Source: Methanolobus halotolerans (GTDB taxonomy: Archaea > Halobacteriota > Methanosarcinia > Methanosarcinales > Methanosarcinaceae). From it: a stretch of DNA of 64,000 nt. The notes under the pieces were generated by a model, which did not search any database, had not been told where the DNA came from, and worked only from the letters and a program-made list of their open reading frames with translations. The stretch covers positions 1 through 64,000 of the forward strand of contig NZ_PGGK01000005.1 of assembly GCF_004745425.1 (NCBI RefSeq). Direction: 5' to 3'. Both the position numbers and the translations under genes were made by a program. Of this stretch, positions 34,699 to 43,871 are shown one piece after another; position 1 is the first letter of the stretch, and each line of letters begins with the position of its first letter.

Positions 34699-35579
34699 TG
34701 TCAGACTCCAATCCGAGTCCTGCAGAGGTCTTACTCTCAATTTTGAGTGTTGAGGTTGTACTTCAGGTAGTTTTACTGATCATTTCCTCTTACCTGTTCA
34801 TAAGAGTAATCGTTTTCATCCTTCTTCGTTTATCTGAAAGATTTGAACAGCACAGGGTCAGGATCCGTATGATCGCACCCATCATCAAGATATCGGTGTA
34901 TTTTGTTGTATTGTATCTCATCGCTTCGTATGTGCTGGCACTTTCATCTTCCCAGGTTGTGGCTTTTAGTGCGGTCACTGGTGCTATACTGGGGTTTGGC
35001 CTGAAAGATCTTTTTTCAGATCTTGTGGGAGGGATAGTGGTCATACTTGAGAATCCCTATCATGTAGGGGATCAGATAAAAATGGGAGATTACTATGGAG
35101 AAGTTGTAGATATAGGTCTCAGGGCAACTAAACTCAAAACCCCTGATGATAATACGGTTTCGGCACCAAACAGTCTGATCTTTACAGAAAGTGTTGCAAG
35201 TGGTAATTACGGAAGTTCAGAGATGATGATTGTCACTGATATGTTCATGGATCCAAAGTCAGACGCATATCTGGCTATGAGAATAACAGAAGAGGCGGCT
35301 TTTACTTCAAAATATATCTATCTGGATGAAGATCACCAGATCACAATACTCCTGAATGAATTCCCCTCTCATCTGCGGGTACGTGTCAAGGCGTATGTCA
35401 ATGACCTGAGATACGAATTCAAGTTCAGGTCGGATATCACCAGGCGAAGCTGGAAGGCTTTCTCAAAGTATGGCATCAAAGCTCCGGAAGCGTTCTTCCC
35501 AGGATACTACCAAAAAAGAGACGATTCTGACAGACGTTCCTCTGACAGGAGCGATCGCAATGATTTTACTAATATCTGA
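34698..35579 (+). CDS. MscS-family mechanosensitive ion channel
   Basis: A 293-residue protein. Two or three N-terminal membrane segments lead into the MscS pore helix and beta domain, seen as GAILGFGLKDLFSDLVGGI, then ENPYHVGDQIKMGDYYGEV and TPDDNTVSAPNSL. The C-terminus is charged (DSDRRSSDRSDRND). The family releases osmolytes on hypo-osmotic shock; some members are gated by ligands. Coupling to the upstream ATPase is unusual for MscS. Confidence 0.9.
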   Translation: MSDSNPSPAEVLLSILSVEVVLQVVLLIISSYLFIRVIVFILLRLSERFEQHRVRIRMIAPIIKISVYFVVLYLIASYVLALSSSQVVAFSAVTGAILGFGLKDLFSDLVGGIVVILENPYHVGDQIKMGDYYGEVVDIGLRATKLKTPDDNTVSAPNSLIFTESVASGNYGSSEMMIVTDMFMDPKSDAYLAMRITEEAAFTSKYIYLDEDHQITILLNEFPSHLRVRVKAYVNDLRYEFKFRSDITRRSWKAFSKYGIKAPEAFFPGYYQKRDDSDRRSSDRSDRNDFTNI

Positions 35580-35639
35580 ATCGTGGTCAATTACAGTGAT
35601 ATATAAGAATAAAAGAAAAAAGGTTGAAATGAAGAATGC

Positions 35640-36791
35640 TCACAGTTTGCTGACATCTACTCTTATCATTCTGTCGTCACTGCTAACAGGATTGCCCCTC
35701 CCGTCCCGGTTGCTTGTAAGTATATATAGGTTTCCGTCAGGTCCTGTCACAACATTCCTAAGTCTTCCAAATTCCCCGTTGAAATGGCTTTGTAATTCAA
35801 CATCTACAGGGTCTGCACCTGGGTCGAGGGATGCTTGATACAGGCTCTGGCCCCTAAGACCTGCAAAGAAAACAGAGTCGTTATGATATGCTGCACCAGA
35901 GGGGGCCCATGTGTTACTGCCACTGTGGATTACGGGTGATTCCATACCATCAGCCGTTTCATAACCGATTATTTCCGGCCATCCATAGTTATTTCCGGCT
36001 TCGATCAGGTTCAGTTCGTCATGAGCTCTGGAACCATGCTCTGTAGCCCATAGCCGTCCCTGTTCATCCCATGCAAGTCCCTGTGGATTACGATGACCGA
36101 AAGTATAGACCGGAGAATCCCCAAAGGGATTGTCTTCAGGAATGCTACCTACATCTGTTGTTCGTAGTATCTTCCCTGCAAGTGATCCGGTATCCTGTGC
36201 AAAAGAGGGAACTCCCGCGTCTCCTGTAGTAATGTACAAAAGGCCATCCGGCCCGAATCTGATCCTGCCCCCGTTATGTATGCCACTTGCAGGAATGGCA
36301 TCTATGATAACCTGATCCTCTGTGAATTCCCTGTCCTGTAAACTGAACCTGACGACTTTATTATACAAATCACCTTCCTCATTGTATGTGTAATAAATGT
36401 AGATGAAGCTGTTGTTTTCAAAATCGGGGTGAGCTGCTATTCCAAGTAATCCTCCCTCTCCTGTCGGAACCACTTCGTCTATAGTTGCCAGTGGCTCGGC
36501 AAGAAGTCCCTGCTCAGTATCTATCAAACGGATATTACCAGGTCTCTCAGTCAAAATAATGCTACCGTCCGGCAGGAAATCAAGATCCCATGGTACCTCA
36601 AGGTTCTCTGCAACAGCTACAGTAAGAAGTTGATCCGCTTCATTCCCGGAGGATAAATTATTGGCTTCGGGAATATCTGCTTCCCCCTGGGGATTAACGC
36701 ACCCGGAAATCAGCAGAATACTTGCTAAAAGAACTACAATCAATAATGATGCTAATGATGCGGAAAAAACAGAGTTGTTCACTGATCTCAT
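35640..36791 (-). CDS. PQQ-type sugar dehydrogenase-like lipoprotein
   Basis: A 383-residue exported protein. A hydrophobic leader ends in the lipobox-like LLISGCVN, so it is likely lipid-anchored outside the cell. The six-bladed propeller of the glucose/sorbosone dehydrogenase (Gdh-B) family follows: PWDLDFLPDGSIILTERPG, GGRIRFGPDGLLYITTGDAG, HRNPQGLAWD and HGSRAHDELN. GGGAGTGAT precedes ATG 36791. Methanogens are not known to make PQQ, so the cofactor and substrate are uncertain. Confidence 0.85.
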   Translation of the reverse strand: MRSVNNSVFSASLASLLIVVLLASILLISGCVNPQGEADIPEANNLSSGNEADQLLTVAVAENLEVPWDLDFLPDGSIILTERPGNIRLIDTEQGLLAEPLATIDEVVPTGEGGLLGIAAHPDFENNSFIYIYYTYNEEGDLYNKVVRFSLQDREFTEDQVIIDAIPASGIHNGGRIRFGPDGLLYITTGDAGVPSFAQDTGSLAGKILRTTDVGSIPEDNPFGDSPVYTFGHRNPQGLAWDEQGRLWATEHGSRAHDELNLIEAGNNYGWPEIIGYETADGMESPVIHSGSNTWAPSGAAYHNDSVFFAGLRGQSLYQASLDPGADPVDVELQSHFNGEFGRLRNVVTGPDGNLYILTSNRDGRGNPVSSDDRMIRVDVSKL

Positions 36792-36905
36792 ATCAATATC
36801 ACTCCCATAGTGGAATTGGTGGCGATACTTTATTTGTATTTGTACGGTATCAGATAATGCTAACACAATTGCCCATATCTTTACAGTTGTCTGACAACCG
36901 GATCC

Positions 36906-37838
36906 TTATGTCATCTTTGCATACAAACGATCCGTATCTTCCTTCCTGCAAAGTTCCGTACCAGGGGTCATGACTGCAGCAGAACCGGCAGCCAGCCCGT
37001 ACAGGACTGCCTTTCTTAGTGTTTTACCCCTTGACAGCCCCAGGACAATGCCTGCAACCATGCTGTCGCCAGCTCCTACTTTGCTGCTAATGGGAACTGT
37101 GGGCGGGACCATGCGCTCTACGATTTCCTCCGAAACAAGCAGTGCACCGGCGGCCCCCAGTGATATGACGATAACCTTGCACTGGCCTGTCTTTATTAGC
37201 TTCATGCCCTCTTCCAGCATATCTGATTCCTCCATTACATCCTGACCTATGAGGCTGCTGAATTCGCGTATGTTGGGTTTGATCAGATATATCCCTTCTT
37301 CTAAGGCCTGTTTCAGTGCATCGCCGGATGCATCTACAACAACCCTGGCTCCTATGTCCTTTCCCGTACGCGCTACGCGTGCATAGAAGTCTGAAGGTAC
37401 ACCAAGAGGAAGGCTTCCGCTGACGACGAGGTAATCCGCTACCGAATCGGCTGAGGACAGTTCCCGGAGACAGCGCTCCCATTCTTCTCTGGTAAGTTGT
37501 GGTCCAGGCATCCCGAAACGATACTGCTGTCCGGTGGATTCTTCCAGGACTATAAGATTTTCCCGCGTCATTTCTTTGATTGACAGAGGTTTCTGTTTAA
37601 CCTCTTCCTGATTCAGGAGCGTATTGAGCATCTGTCCGGCCATGCCACCCGAAGGATAGACCAACAGGGATTCCCCTCCCAGTTTTTTTATAGCTCTGGA
37701 GACGTTGACACCACCACCTCCCGGTTCGTAGTTTGCAGGCTTACAGTACAATTTGTGCTCAGGTATCACGTGCTCCGTGCTGGTGCTCTTGTCAATAGCA
37801 GGGTTCATTGTCAGTGTAATGATCGTATTCACAGGCAT
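36906..37838 (-). CDS. PfkB-family sugar-phosphate kinase (1-phosphofructokinase type)
   Basis: A 310-residue ribokinase-fold enzyme: TMNPAIDKS at the start, GGGVNVSRAIKKLGGES for substrate binding, and GAGDSMVAGIVLGLS (catalytic Asp) near residue 255. The pattern is closest to the FruK/LacC/PfkB-2 group, so fructose phosphate or tagatose phosphate is the likely substrate. GTG 37832 with GGAG eight bases upstream is an alternative to ATG 37838. It is upstream of the sugar-dehydrogenase-like gene on the same strand. Confidence 0.88.
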   Translation of the reverse strand: MPVNTIITLTMNPAIDKSTSTEHVIPEHKLYCKPANYEPGGGGVNVSRAIKKLGGESLLVYPSGGMAGQMLNTLLNQEEVKQKPLSIKEMTRENLIVLEESTGQQYRFGMPGPQLTREEWERCLRELSSADSVADYLVVSGSLPLGVPSDFYARVARTGKDIGARVVVDASGDALKQALEEGIYLIKPNIREFSSLIGQDVMEESDMLEEGMKLIKTGQCKVIVISLGAAGALLVSEEIVERMVPPTVPISSKVGAGDSMVAGIVLGLSRGKTLRKAVLYGLAAGSAAVMTPGTELCRKEDTDRLYAKMT

Positions 37839-38276
37839 TTCTCCATAAATTCACGATAATATAATCTTCAGTCCTTACCTTATATTCAATCCCATATTAT
37901 ATGGGGATACAGGGTTGAAGTGTATGCCATAATTGTATGTAATCCAAATGAACTACATAGCCAAAAAATGATACTTTTTTACTTATACAAGAATATAATA
38001 TACGTTAGTATACGTTAGTTCATTTTACAGGCAAATCAAAGAGATGAGCCCCTGCCTTTTTTCTATTTGCTAAGAACAGTGGAACACATTTATTAGTTTT
38101 GACTGTCAAAGTGGGTTTTAAAGAAATACATTAACTGCCAAGCTACCAATATCTATATCACAGAAATAAAATTTTAAAGTGTGTATTTAAAATCATTGGC
38201 TTACAAAAAATTACTCGATTCAGATATATTAAAACATATGACAAGTTATTTAAACAAGAGGTGCAATCTATGGCAT
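37839..38276. other. Intergenic region with IS end
   Basis: Contains a tandem 10-bp repeat (TATACGTTAG twice, about 37998-38017), the solo IS end at 38073-38119 and the leader of purC. A short frame MAYAKRES (38270-38296) begins six bases after GAGGTG but ends at once. No other gene is seen. Confidence 0.5.
38073..38119 (-). mobile_element. Solo end of IS1634-type element
   Basis: Read on the minus strand, this matches the left end at 19751 onward: CCCACTTTGACAGTCAAAA then AATAAATGTGTTC. No partner end or transposase lies nearby, so it is a solo remnant in the upstream region of purC. Confidence 0.55.
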
Positions 38277-39044
38277 ATGCAAAAAGAGAATCTTAAGTAT
38301 GTTTCTTCAGGAAAGGCAAAGGATATCTATGAAAACTCAAACGACACCCTCATTTTTGAATTTACTGACAGGGTAACTGCTTTTGATGGCAAGAAGAAAT
38401 CTGAATATAATGAAAAAGGAGAAATCACGTGCAAAATAGCTGAATACTGGTTCAAGATACTGGAAAAAAACGGTATTCCTACGCACTATATTGAATGCCC
38501 GACTCCAACAAGTATGCTCGTCAAACGTCTGGACATAGTGCCTGTTGAGGTCATCTGGCGAAATTACATGGCAGGTTCCCTTTTGCGCAGATATTTGGCA
38601 GGCGACATTACACTTCCCCAAGGCGTGGGAACAGAAGAAGGTTCGCTAATACCCGGCGGAATGATCGAGTTCACCACTAAGTTCGAAGCCGTGGACAGAC
38701 CTGTAGCCACAGACGAAATAATATCCAATGGCTGGTTAAGTGAAGAGGAAATAGAATATATAAGGGATCTTACAAAAAGAATAAATGATATAATAAGTCA
38801 GGAACTGACTTCCAGTGGTATAATACTGGCAGATTTCAAGGTAGAGTATGGAAGAACCCCTGATGGTGAAATAATCCTTGCTGATGAGGTTGGCACCCCG
38901 GATGGGTGTCGTTTCTGGAAAAAGGATGAATTTGAGAAAGGATTTATAGCTAGTCTTGACAAAGATGTGTTCAGAAAAAATATTGGAGACCTGACCGTTG
39001 CTTACAGGGAATTGTTCAACAAATTACAGAAAAACAATATCTAA
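38277..39044 (+). CDS. purC: SAICAR synthetase
   Basis: A 255-residue enzyme of purine synthesis: it joins aspartate to CAIR using ATP. Seen are YVSSGKAKDIYE, EFTDRVTAFDGKK, VIWRNYMAGSL, EFTTKFEAVDRPV and ADEVGTPDGCRFW. ATG 38277 fits the E. coli start, but the good RBS (GAGGTG 38258-38263) is spaced for ATG 38270, which is out of frame. Either spacing is poor or an indel lies at about 38280. An IS end lies upstream. purE is nearby on the other strand. Confidence 0.92.
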   Translation: MQKENLKYVSSGKAKDIYENSNDTLIFEFTDRVTAFDGKKKSEYNEKGEITCKIAEYWFKILEKNGIPTHYIECPTPTSMLVKRLDIVPVEVIWRNYMAGSLLRRYLAGDITLPQGVGTEEGSLIPGGMIEFTTKFEAVDRPVATDEIISNGWLSEEEIEYIRDLTKRINDIISQELTSSGIILADFKVEYGRTPDGEIILADEVGTPDGCRFWKKDEFEKGFIASLDKDVFRKNIGDLTVAYRELFNKLQKNNI

Positions 39045-39080
39045 ACATAACACCAGACAATTGGATATGAGGAGACCTTT

Positions 39081-39371
39081 ATGGAGAATCTGAATGAGAA
39101 TTCTTTAGACGAACTGCTTATATGGGTTATAAGTGTCGATCGACGTCTGGTACTAATGGAGGCTATGAAAGATCATAATATTATCAAAGCTTCCGATATT
39201 GCCCATGAAACGAACAGATCGACACAGAATATCAGCCGCGCTTTGAAGGAGTTCGAGGATAAGGATCTGATAAAATGTCTGACTCCTGAAAAAGCAACTT
39301 GGAAAAAATATGTTTTAACAAGCACGGGAAAAGAAGTTTTGAAGAAGATGGAAGGCGAATATTATGATTGA
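39081..39371 (+). CDS. wHTH transcriptional regulator (paralogue of 21216)
   Basis: A 96-residue winged-helix protein. DELLIWVISVDRRLVLMEAM leads into IIKASDIAHETNRSTQNISR (recognition helix) and the wing CLTPEKATWKKYVLTSTGK. It matches the frameshifted copy at 21216 over nearly its whole length. It is 36 bp after purC and may be co-transcribed. The target is unknown. Confidence 0.8.
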   Translation: MENLNENSLDELLIWVISVDRRLVLMEAMKDHNIIKASDIAHETNRSTQNISRALKEFEDKDLIKCLTPEKATWKKYVLTSTGKEVLKKMEGEYYD

Positions 39372-39422
39372 TACTCATCTTCCTCTAAAAATATTTTGAG
39401 TTACTACTGATTTTACCTGAAT

Positions 39423-39902
39423 CTATTCGAATAAACTGAGTGCATCTCTCTCTACTTTATCGGCAAGTTCTTTTCTGTAATCTGTCAGTTTTACTTCCAT
39501 TTCCCTGTTATTGACAGCCATAATCTGAACTGCGAGAATGCCGGCGTTGTCTCCTCTCCCAATTCCCACACAAGCAACCGGAATACCCGGTGGCATCTGA
39601 ACTATCGAGAGCAGGGAATCATTTCCATCAAGCTCGGCATTCACAGGAACTCCGATAACCGGTTTTATTGTGTGTGCTGCCACCACACCGGGAAGATGCG
39701 CTGCAAGCCCCGCCACAGCTATGAAGACTTTGACATCGTTCTTATGTGCTTCGTCAATTATCTCAATTACCCTGCTGGGTGTTCTGTGTGCTGATGCGAC
39801 TGTAATTTCATAATCGATTCCGAATTTATCGAAGATTCCTATCGTTTTTTTTGCTATATCCCTGTCTGATTTGCTTCCCAGTATTACTGTTACATCGGTC
39901 AT
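39423..39902 (-). CDS. purE: PurE, N5-CAIR mutase / AIR carboxylase
   Basis: A 159-residue enzyme with [18 protein letters not shown] and [17 protein letters not shown], the PurE active-site motifs. It makes CAIR, the substrate of PurC encoded nearby on the opposite strand. No purK is seen, so it may be the class that uses CO2 directly. Its promoter region includes the dyad GAATATAT/ATATATTC (39941-39970). Confidence 0.92.
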   Translation of the reverse strand: MTDVTVILGSKSDRDIAKKTIGIFDKFGIDYEITVASAHRTPSRVIEIIDEAHKNDVKVFIAVAGLAAHLPGVVAAHTIKPVIGVPVNAELDGNDSLLSIVQMPPGIPVACVGIGRGDNAGILAVQIMAVNNREMEVKLTDYRKELADKVERDALSLFE

Positions 39903-39940
39903 CGATTCACCTTTTAATTCAATGTTATGAAAGTGTATGC

Positions 39941-39970
39941 GAATATATGATAATATATTTAAATATATTC
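39941..39970. promoter_or_regulatory. AT-rich dyad upstream of purE
   Basis: GAATATAT (39941-39948) and ATATATTC (39963-39970) bracket an AT-rich core between the divergent purE gene and PEP-carboxylase stub. It contains TATA-like sequence for the minus strand and may be a shared promoter/operator. Confidence 0.4.
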
Positions 39971-40083
39971 ATATCCTTGCAATTTTGGACGTTTTCATTT
40001 GTCATAAACTCTCCTATAGACTCATATGTTACAATAATTTTAAATAATTTATCATAATTAATCATAGCAGGTGTGATTCAAAT

Positions 40084-40255
40084 ATGAGATCAAAGATTGA
40101 ATTTCCAAAAGTGATGTGTACACAGCATCCGGATTCAGTGTCGAAGTACATCTCTACCCAGGAAGAGATTGCAGAAGCCGTTGAAGCTGTCACACGATAT
40201 GGCTGCGATGAATACATGCCTGACTACGAAGGAAAGACCACACCATATCATCAAA
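40084..40255 (+). pseudogene. Archaeal PEP carboxylase (PpcA) N-terminal stub
   Basis: The first 57 residues (KVMCTQHPDSVSKYIS, GCDEYMPDYEGKTTPYHQ) match the N-terminus of the archaeal-type PEP carboxylase, an enzyme of about 500 residues that makes oxaloacetate. The frame then stops. A separate open stretch follows (40249-40404). Promoter and start look normal, so the break is recent or an assembly junction. Confidence 0.7.
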
Positions 40256-40404
40256 ATGGGATGAGGGATTAGAGTCCATCATTAATGAAGAGTATACAAA
40301 ACGCATTGATGAGCTACGAAGTATTGCAAGAATAGACAAAAAAGACTATGGAAATTCATTTTTCAGAACATTGCAAATACTTGAACACCTTAAACGAGAT
40401 TGAT
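40249..40404 (+). pseudogene. Unidentified C-terminal fragment after PpcA stub
   Basis: In a shifted frame from about 40252 the sequence reads WDEGLESIINEEYTKRIDEL, then ARIDKKDYGNSFFRTLQILE and HLKRD with TGA. Its helical, charged composition looks coding but does not match PEP carboxylase as known to me. It may be the end of another gene joined by deletion. Confidence 0.4.
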
Positions 40405-40478
40405 ATGGAAATTATATTCACAATATGATATTTGTTTTGGACACTACTTAAACAGTTTTTATAATTTAATTAAAAATT

Positions 40479-43037
40479 TTAATTTTGTAAACTTTCCACA
40501 ATAACACATTCCTTAATTTCTCTAAGGAACTTGCTTTCCGAATCGATCTGGCTGTAAATGATTAGATTTTCCATTGCTCTGGTTACTGCCACATAGAAAA
40601 GTCTTCTTTCCTCTTCTTCGGTGTCCTTTTTCCTTCCTCTGGTTGCAGGCTCGAAAATATCGGGATTTTCTTTTTTGCAGGGAAAACCGTATAGTCCGTC
40701 TACAACATTAATCAAAAACACAACCCTTGCCTGCAGGCCTTTACTTGCATGTACGGACATGAAACGAACTTTGTTCGCTGATGAGGCTCCAAAAGAAATG
40801 GGGATATTGTTAATTTTTGAGCAATCCCGAAGTTTATTTACCATTATGGGACTCTTTGCTATTCTGGAAAGGATCATTATATCTTTAGGGTTGTGCCCGT
40901 TAAGTAAATAATCTTTTATGGTGCCGATGCAGTGTTCAACAATTTGTGTATAATAGTCATTAACAGCTTTGGAATCATATGTAGAGGTGTATACTTTTAC
41001 AGGTATTACAGAACTATTGTTGGTGACTGTTTCCTTTTTAAGTTGAACATTCCCATTATGCTCGATCACTTCTGCTCCAGTATCTACTATTGATTTACAG
41101 CTTCTGTAGTTTACTGTAAGGTAAGTTACTGCAGGGTGATCGAAGTACTGATCAAAGTTAACAAAAAAATCCAGGTTCGAACCAGAGAAAGCCATTATAC
41201 TTTGCCAGTCATCTCCGACGCAAAACAATTTGCACCCTTCATTTTTATCCATTAGTGATCTGATGAGTTCATACCTTTGCTGGCTTATGTCCTGATATTC
41301 ATCAACAAGAATATGGTCAAAGCGATTTTTGCATAGTTCTTCATTTTGTTTTAGATTCTTGACAGCAAGATTAATCATATCTGAGAAATCGATTTTGATT
41401 TCAGAATGCAGTCTGCCCTCATAAGTTGAGTAGATATTGAGAGCTATATTTGCAAACTCTATTTGCTTCTGTGACCAGGGTTCAGTCTTGATTCTTTGTT
41501 CTATTTCTTCTGGAGTTAAATTGTACGTTTTAGCTATGGTTATGAAGCTACCAATATTGTGAGGAAGGTCTTTTACAGAGATGACACATTCTTTCCATAT
41601 TCGATTCACAAGTCTTTCATATGAAATAGGAGTGAACTCAAAATCTCTTCCGGGATTTTTTTCACTTAATGCTTTTAGCATTCTGTTTTTCAAAATCTCA
41701 AGGAAATCAGCTTGCTTAAAATCTTTATGCGAGGTCTCTACAAGCAAGTATTTCTCTTGTTCTGCAAATTTCTTCTTTTTTTGTTCCATGCCTTCTTTAT
41801 ACACTTTTGCAGGATTCGTACCTTCGAACCATTCCGGGATATTTCCATATTCGTCTATGGCCCAGTGTTCAAGATAAATGTCATAGTCCGGGAAGAAAAA
41901 ATCAGGTTTTGGAATTTGAGTGTCTCCATCTTTATTCTTATAGGCCATCCATTCCGCAGTACTTTCATACAGAACTTTCACCCTTCTCCCGTTCAGATCA
42001 TGGGTAACAAAAAAGTTGAGGATTTCTCTTTCAGCTTCACTTTTGACCTTGGTGCCATCCAGGGCGGTATAAGTCAAATTTCGCATATATTCATAATACT
42101 TCTCTTTTTCATCAAAATCCGATTCAGTTTTGCGTGTTTCACTGTCACCGTATGCTTTCATATAATTAACGATCTCATTTTGAAAACTACTATCTCTTTC
42201 TTTTTCATTAAAAATTGAAAGAACAAGTTGTCTCTGCTCGGTCTCGTCAGCAACTCGCGGTATATCGATGCCTGAATCCCTATGTACTTCCTTTAGTATC
42301 TCAAACCCCAGTGAATGGAATGTTTTGATCTTGACATTAAAACCGAATCTCGAGTCGAGTCTCTCATGCACTTCCCTGGCAGCTTTATTTTGAAAGGCAA
42401 GAACAAGGATCCTATCAGGGTCTATTGTATCCGGTTTGCGTTCGATCAGATATGCTATCCTGGTGATTAGAACCTCTGTTTTCCCTGAACCGGCTCCTGC
42501 AACTACTAAATTGTGAGTATCATCAGTTACAACTGCAACCTTTTGAGATTGATCAAGCGGGAAAGGGGACTTCCTGAACAGATAGCCATATTCTGCAATC
42601 CTTTTCTCAACAAAAACTGTATTATCATAAGTTTGAAATTTGTTTTTCAGTATTGTTATTGCATCGATTGATTCATTAATATATTTGTTAAAATCATTTG
42701 AAAACAGAGTTTTATGTTTATTGAGGAATTGAAGATCGTCAAGACACAGATCACATTTTCCAATCGTTGAAGATCTTTTGTGGTAAGTAAAATACGTAGT
42801 ATTTATGGAATCATAGATATCAGCTAATTCCTTTAACCGTGTTTCATTCTCCTTCTTAACTTCATGAATGATCTTTTCTTTCAGTTTCACTAATTCATTC
42901 TTTTTTTGCCTGGCACTTTTAACAACGAATATGCCAACAATTAAAGGGGTTAATATAATACCTAGAAATATCAAGCGATTCTGATGTTTGGTTTTTGATA
43001 CTAAGAACTTGAGTTGTTCTATTTTTTCGAATGACAT
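40479..43037 (-). CDS. Membrane-anchored UvrD/Rep-type SF1 helicase
   Basis: An 852-residue protein. Residues 20-40 form a membrane segment (FLGIILTPLIVGIFVVK), followed by a coiled coil, then the SF1 helicase: AGAGSGKTEVLITR (Walker A), LVDEYQDISQQRYELIRS (motif II), VGDDWQSIMAFSGS (motif III), VNYRSC (IV) and FYVAVTRAMENL (VI). An insert between motifs Ia and II has KPDFFFPDYDIYLEHWAID, seen in HelD/helicase-IV-like and some nuclease-linked helicases. ATG 43037 gives the anchor close to the N-terminus. It stands alone. Confidence 0.85.
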   Translation of the reverse strand: MSFEKIEQLKFLVSKTKHQNRLIFLGIILTPLIVGIFVVKSARQKKNELVKLKEKIIHEVKKENETRLKELADIYDSINTTYFTYHKRSSTIGKCDLCLDDLQFLNKHKTLFSNDFNKYINESIDAITILKNKFQTYDNTVFVEKRIAEYGYLFRKSPFPLDQSQKVAVVTDDTHNLVVAGAGSGKTEVLITRIAYLIERKPDTIDPDRILVLAFQNKAAREVHERLDSRFGFNVKIKTFHSLGFEILKEVHRDSGIDIPRVADETEQRQLVLSIFNEKERDSSFQNEIVNYMKAYGDSETRKTESDFDEKEKYYEYMRNLTYTALDGTKVKSEAEREILNFFVTHDLNGRRVKVLYESTAEWMAYKNKDGDTQIPKPDFFFPDYDIYLEHWAIDEYGNIPEWFEGTNPAKVYKEGMEQKKKKFAEQEKYLLVETSHKDFKQADFLEILKNRMLKALSEKNPGRDFEFTPISYERLVNRIWKECVISVKDLPHNIGSFITIAKTYNLTPEEIEQRIKTEPWSQKQIEFANIALNIYSTYEGRLHSEIKIDFSDMINLAVKNLKQNEELCKNRFDHILVDEYQDISQQRYELIRSLMDKNEGCKLFCVGDDWQSIMAFSGSNLDFFVNFDQYFDHPAVTYLTVNYRSCKSIVDTGAEVIEHNGNVQLKKETVTNNSSVIPVKVYTSTYDSKAVNDYYTQIVEHCIGTIKDYLLNGHNPKDIMILSRIAKSPIMVNKLRDCSKINNIPISFGASSANKVRFMSVHASKGLQARVVFLINVVDGLYGFPCKKENPDIFEPATRGRKKDTEEEERRLFYVAVTRAMENLIIYSQIDSESKFLREIKECVIVESLQN

Positions 43038-43091
43038 TATATTTACCAAATTAAGAAAGCAGAAATTAATTGGATTTGCTACAGTGTACAC

Positions 43092-43871
43092 ATACTAAGT
43101 AATTTAGTGTAAGTGACACTTATATATTAAATTTAGCTAGAGACAATAAATAGTCTATATATAATTTAAGTAAACCACTTAAGTAACAGTCTAAACTTAC
43201 TGTCTTTGGTGCATTCAGTCAAAGTATTACGAACATAGGTACGCGAAATTATGAATTGAAAACACTGATTGTTACTTGTGCCCATTCAATCGTTCTTCCC
43301 CTCACCAGTTACATAGAAGAAGAAATCAACTCAATTCACAAGATCACCATACCTCTTAAGCCATTCTTCAGGAACTCGTCTATTATTACCAAATATCAGG
43401 AACCATTAATAAATATGTTAAAATATTACAGAGCCCATATTCCAACATATAACAAATCCACTGAATACATTTGCCTTTGAAAGACCAGGACTTATGGATT
43501 CATTATATTTTTATCAGGGACTGGTTAGTGATAGAAGTAAGATTATAGATATTAAGAAAATAATTGATAATTTAAAAAATAAATTAACTGCTTTAAATAG
43601 TCCATTTTTAAATAATATTAAATAACTATAAATAGATGTAACTCCACATTGAACAAGTGGGTTATGACCCATGTATACATACATGTCTCTTCAAAGTGAC
43701 CACGGGTTAAAATGCAATTTAAGATATAGTATTTCGTAACTAGAGTATTTTGTAACAGTAGGTAGAGAGACGTCAAAAGTGTAGTGATTTTTTTTGATGC
43801 CTCGCCTTAGCTGCTAATTTTAGCTGATTTGTTACTTACAACTTATAAAAGTCCTTTTTGCATACGTAGAA
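43092..43871. other. 780-bp intergenic region with decayed coding remnant
   Basis: Besides the remnant at 43202-43626, it contains CATGTATACATACATG near 43672 and AT-rich sequence. No intact gene is seen. Confidence 0.45.
43202..43626 (+). pseudogene. Unidentified decayed coding remnant
   Basis: Frame 1 (from 43202) reads VFGAFSQSITNIGTRNYELK, then SYIEEEINSIHKITIPLKPF and stops at 43480. A second frame reads NPLNTFAFERPGLMDSLYFY, then SDRSKIIDIKKIIDNLKNKL, ending NNIK at about 43624. Both have protein-like composition, and the second continues where the first fails, so this is probably a C-terminal gene remnant. No family is recognised. Confidence 0.4.
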
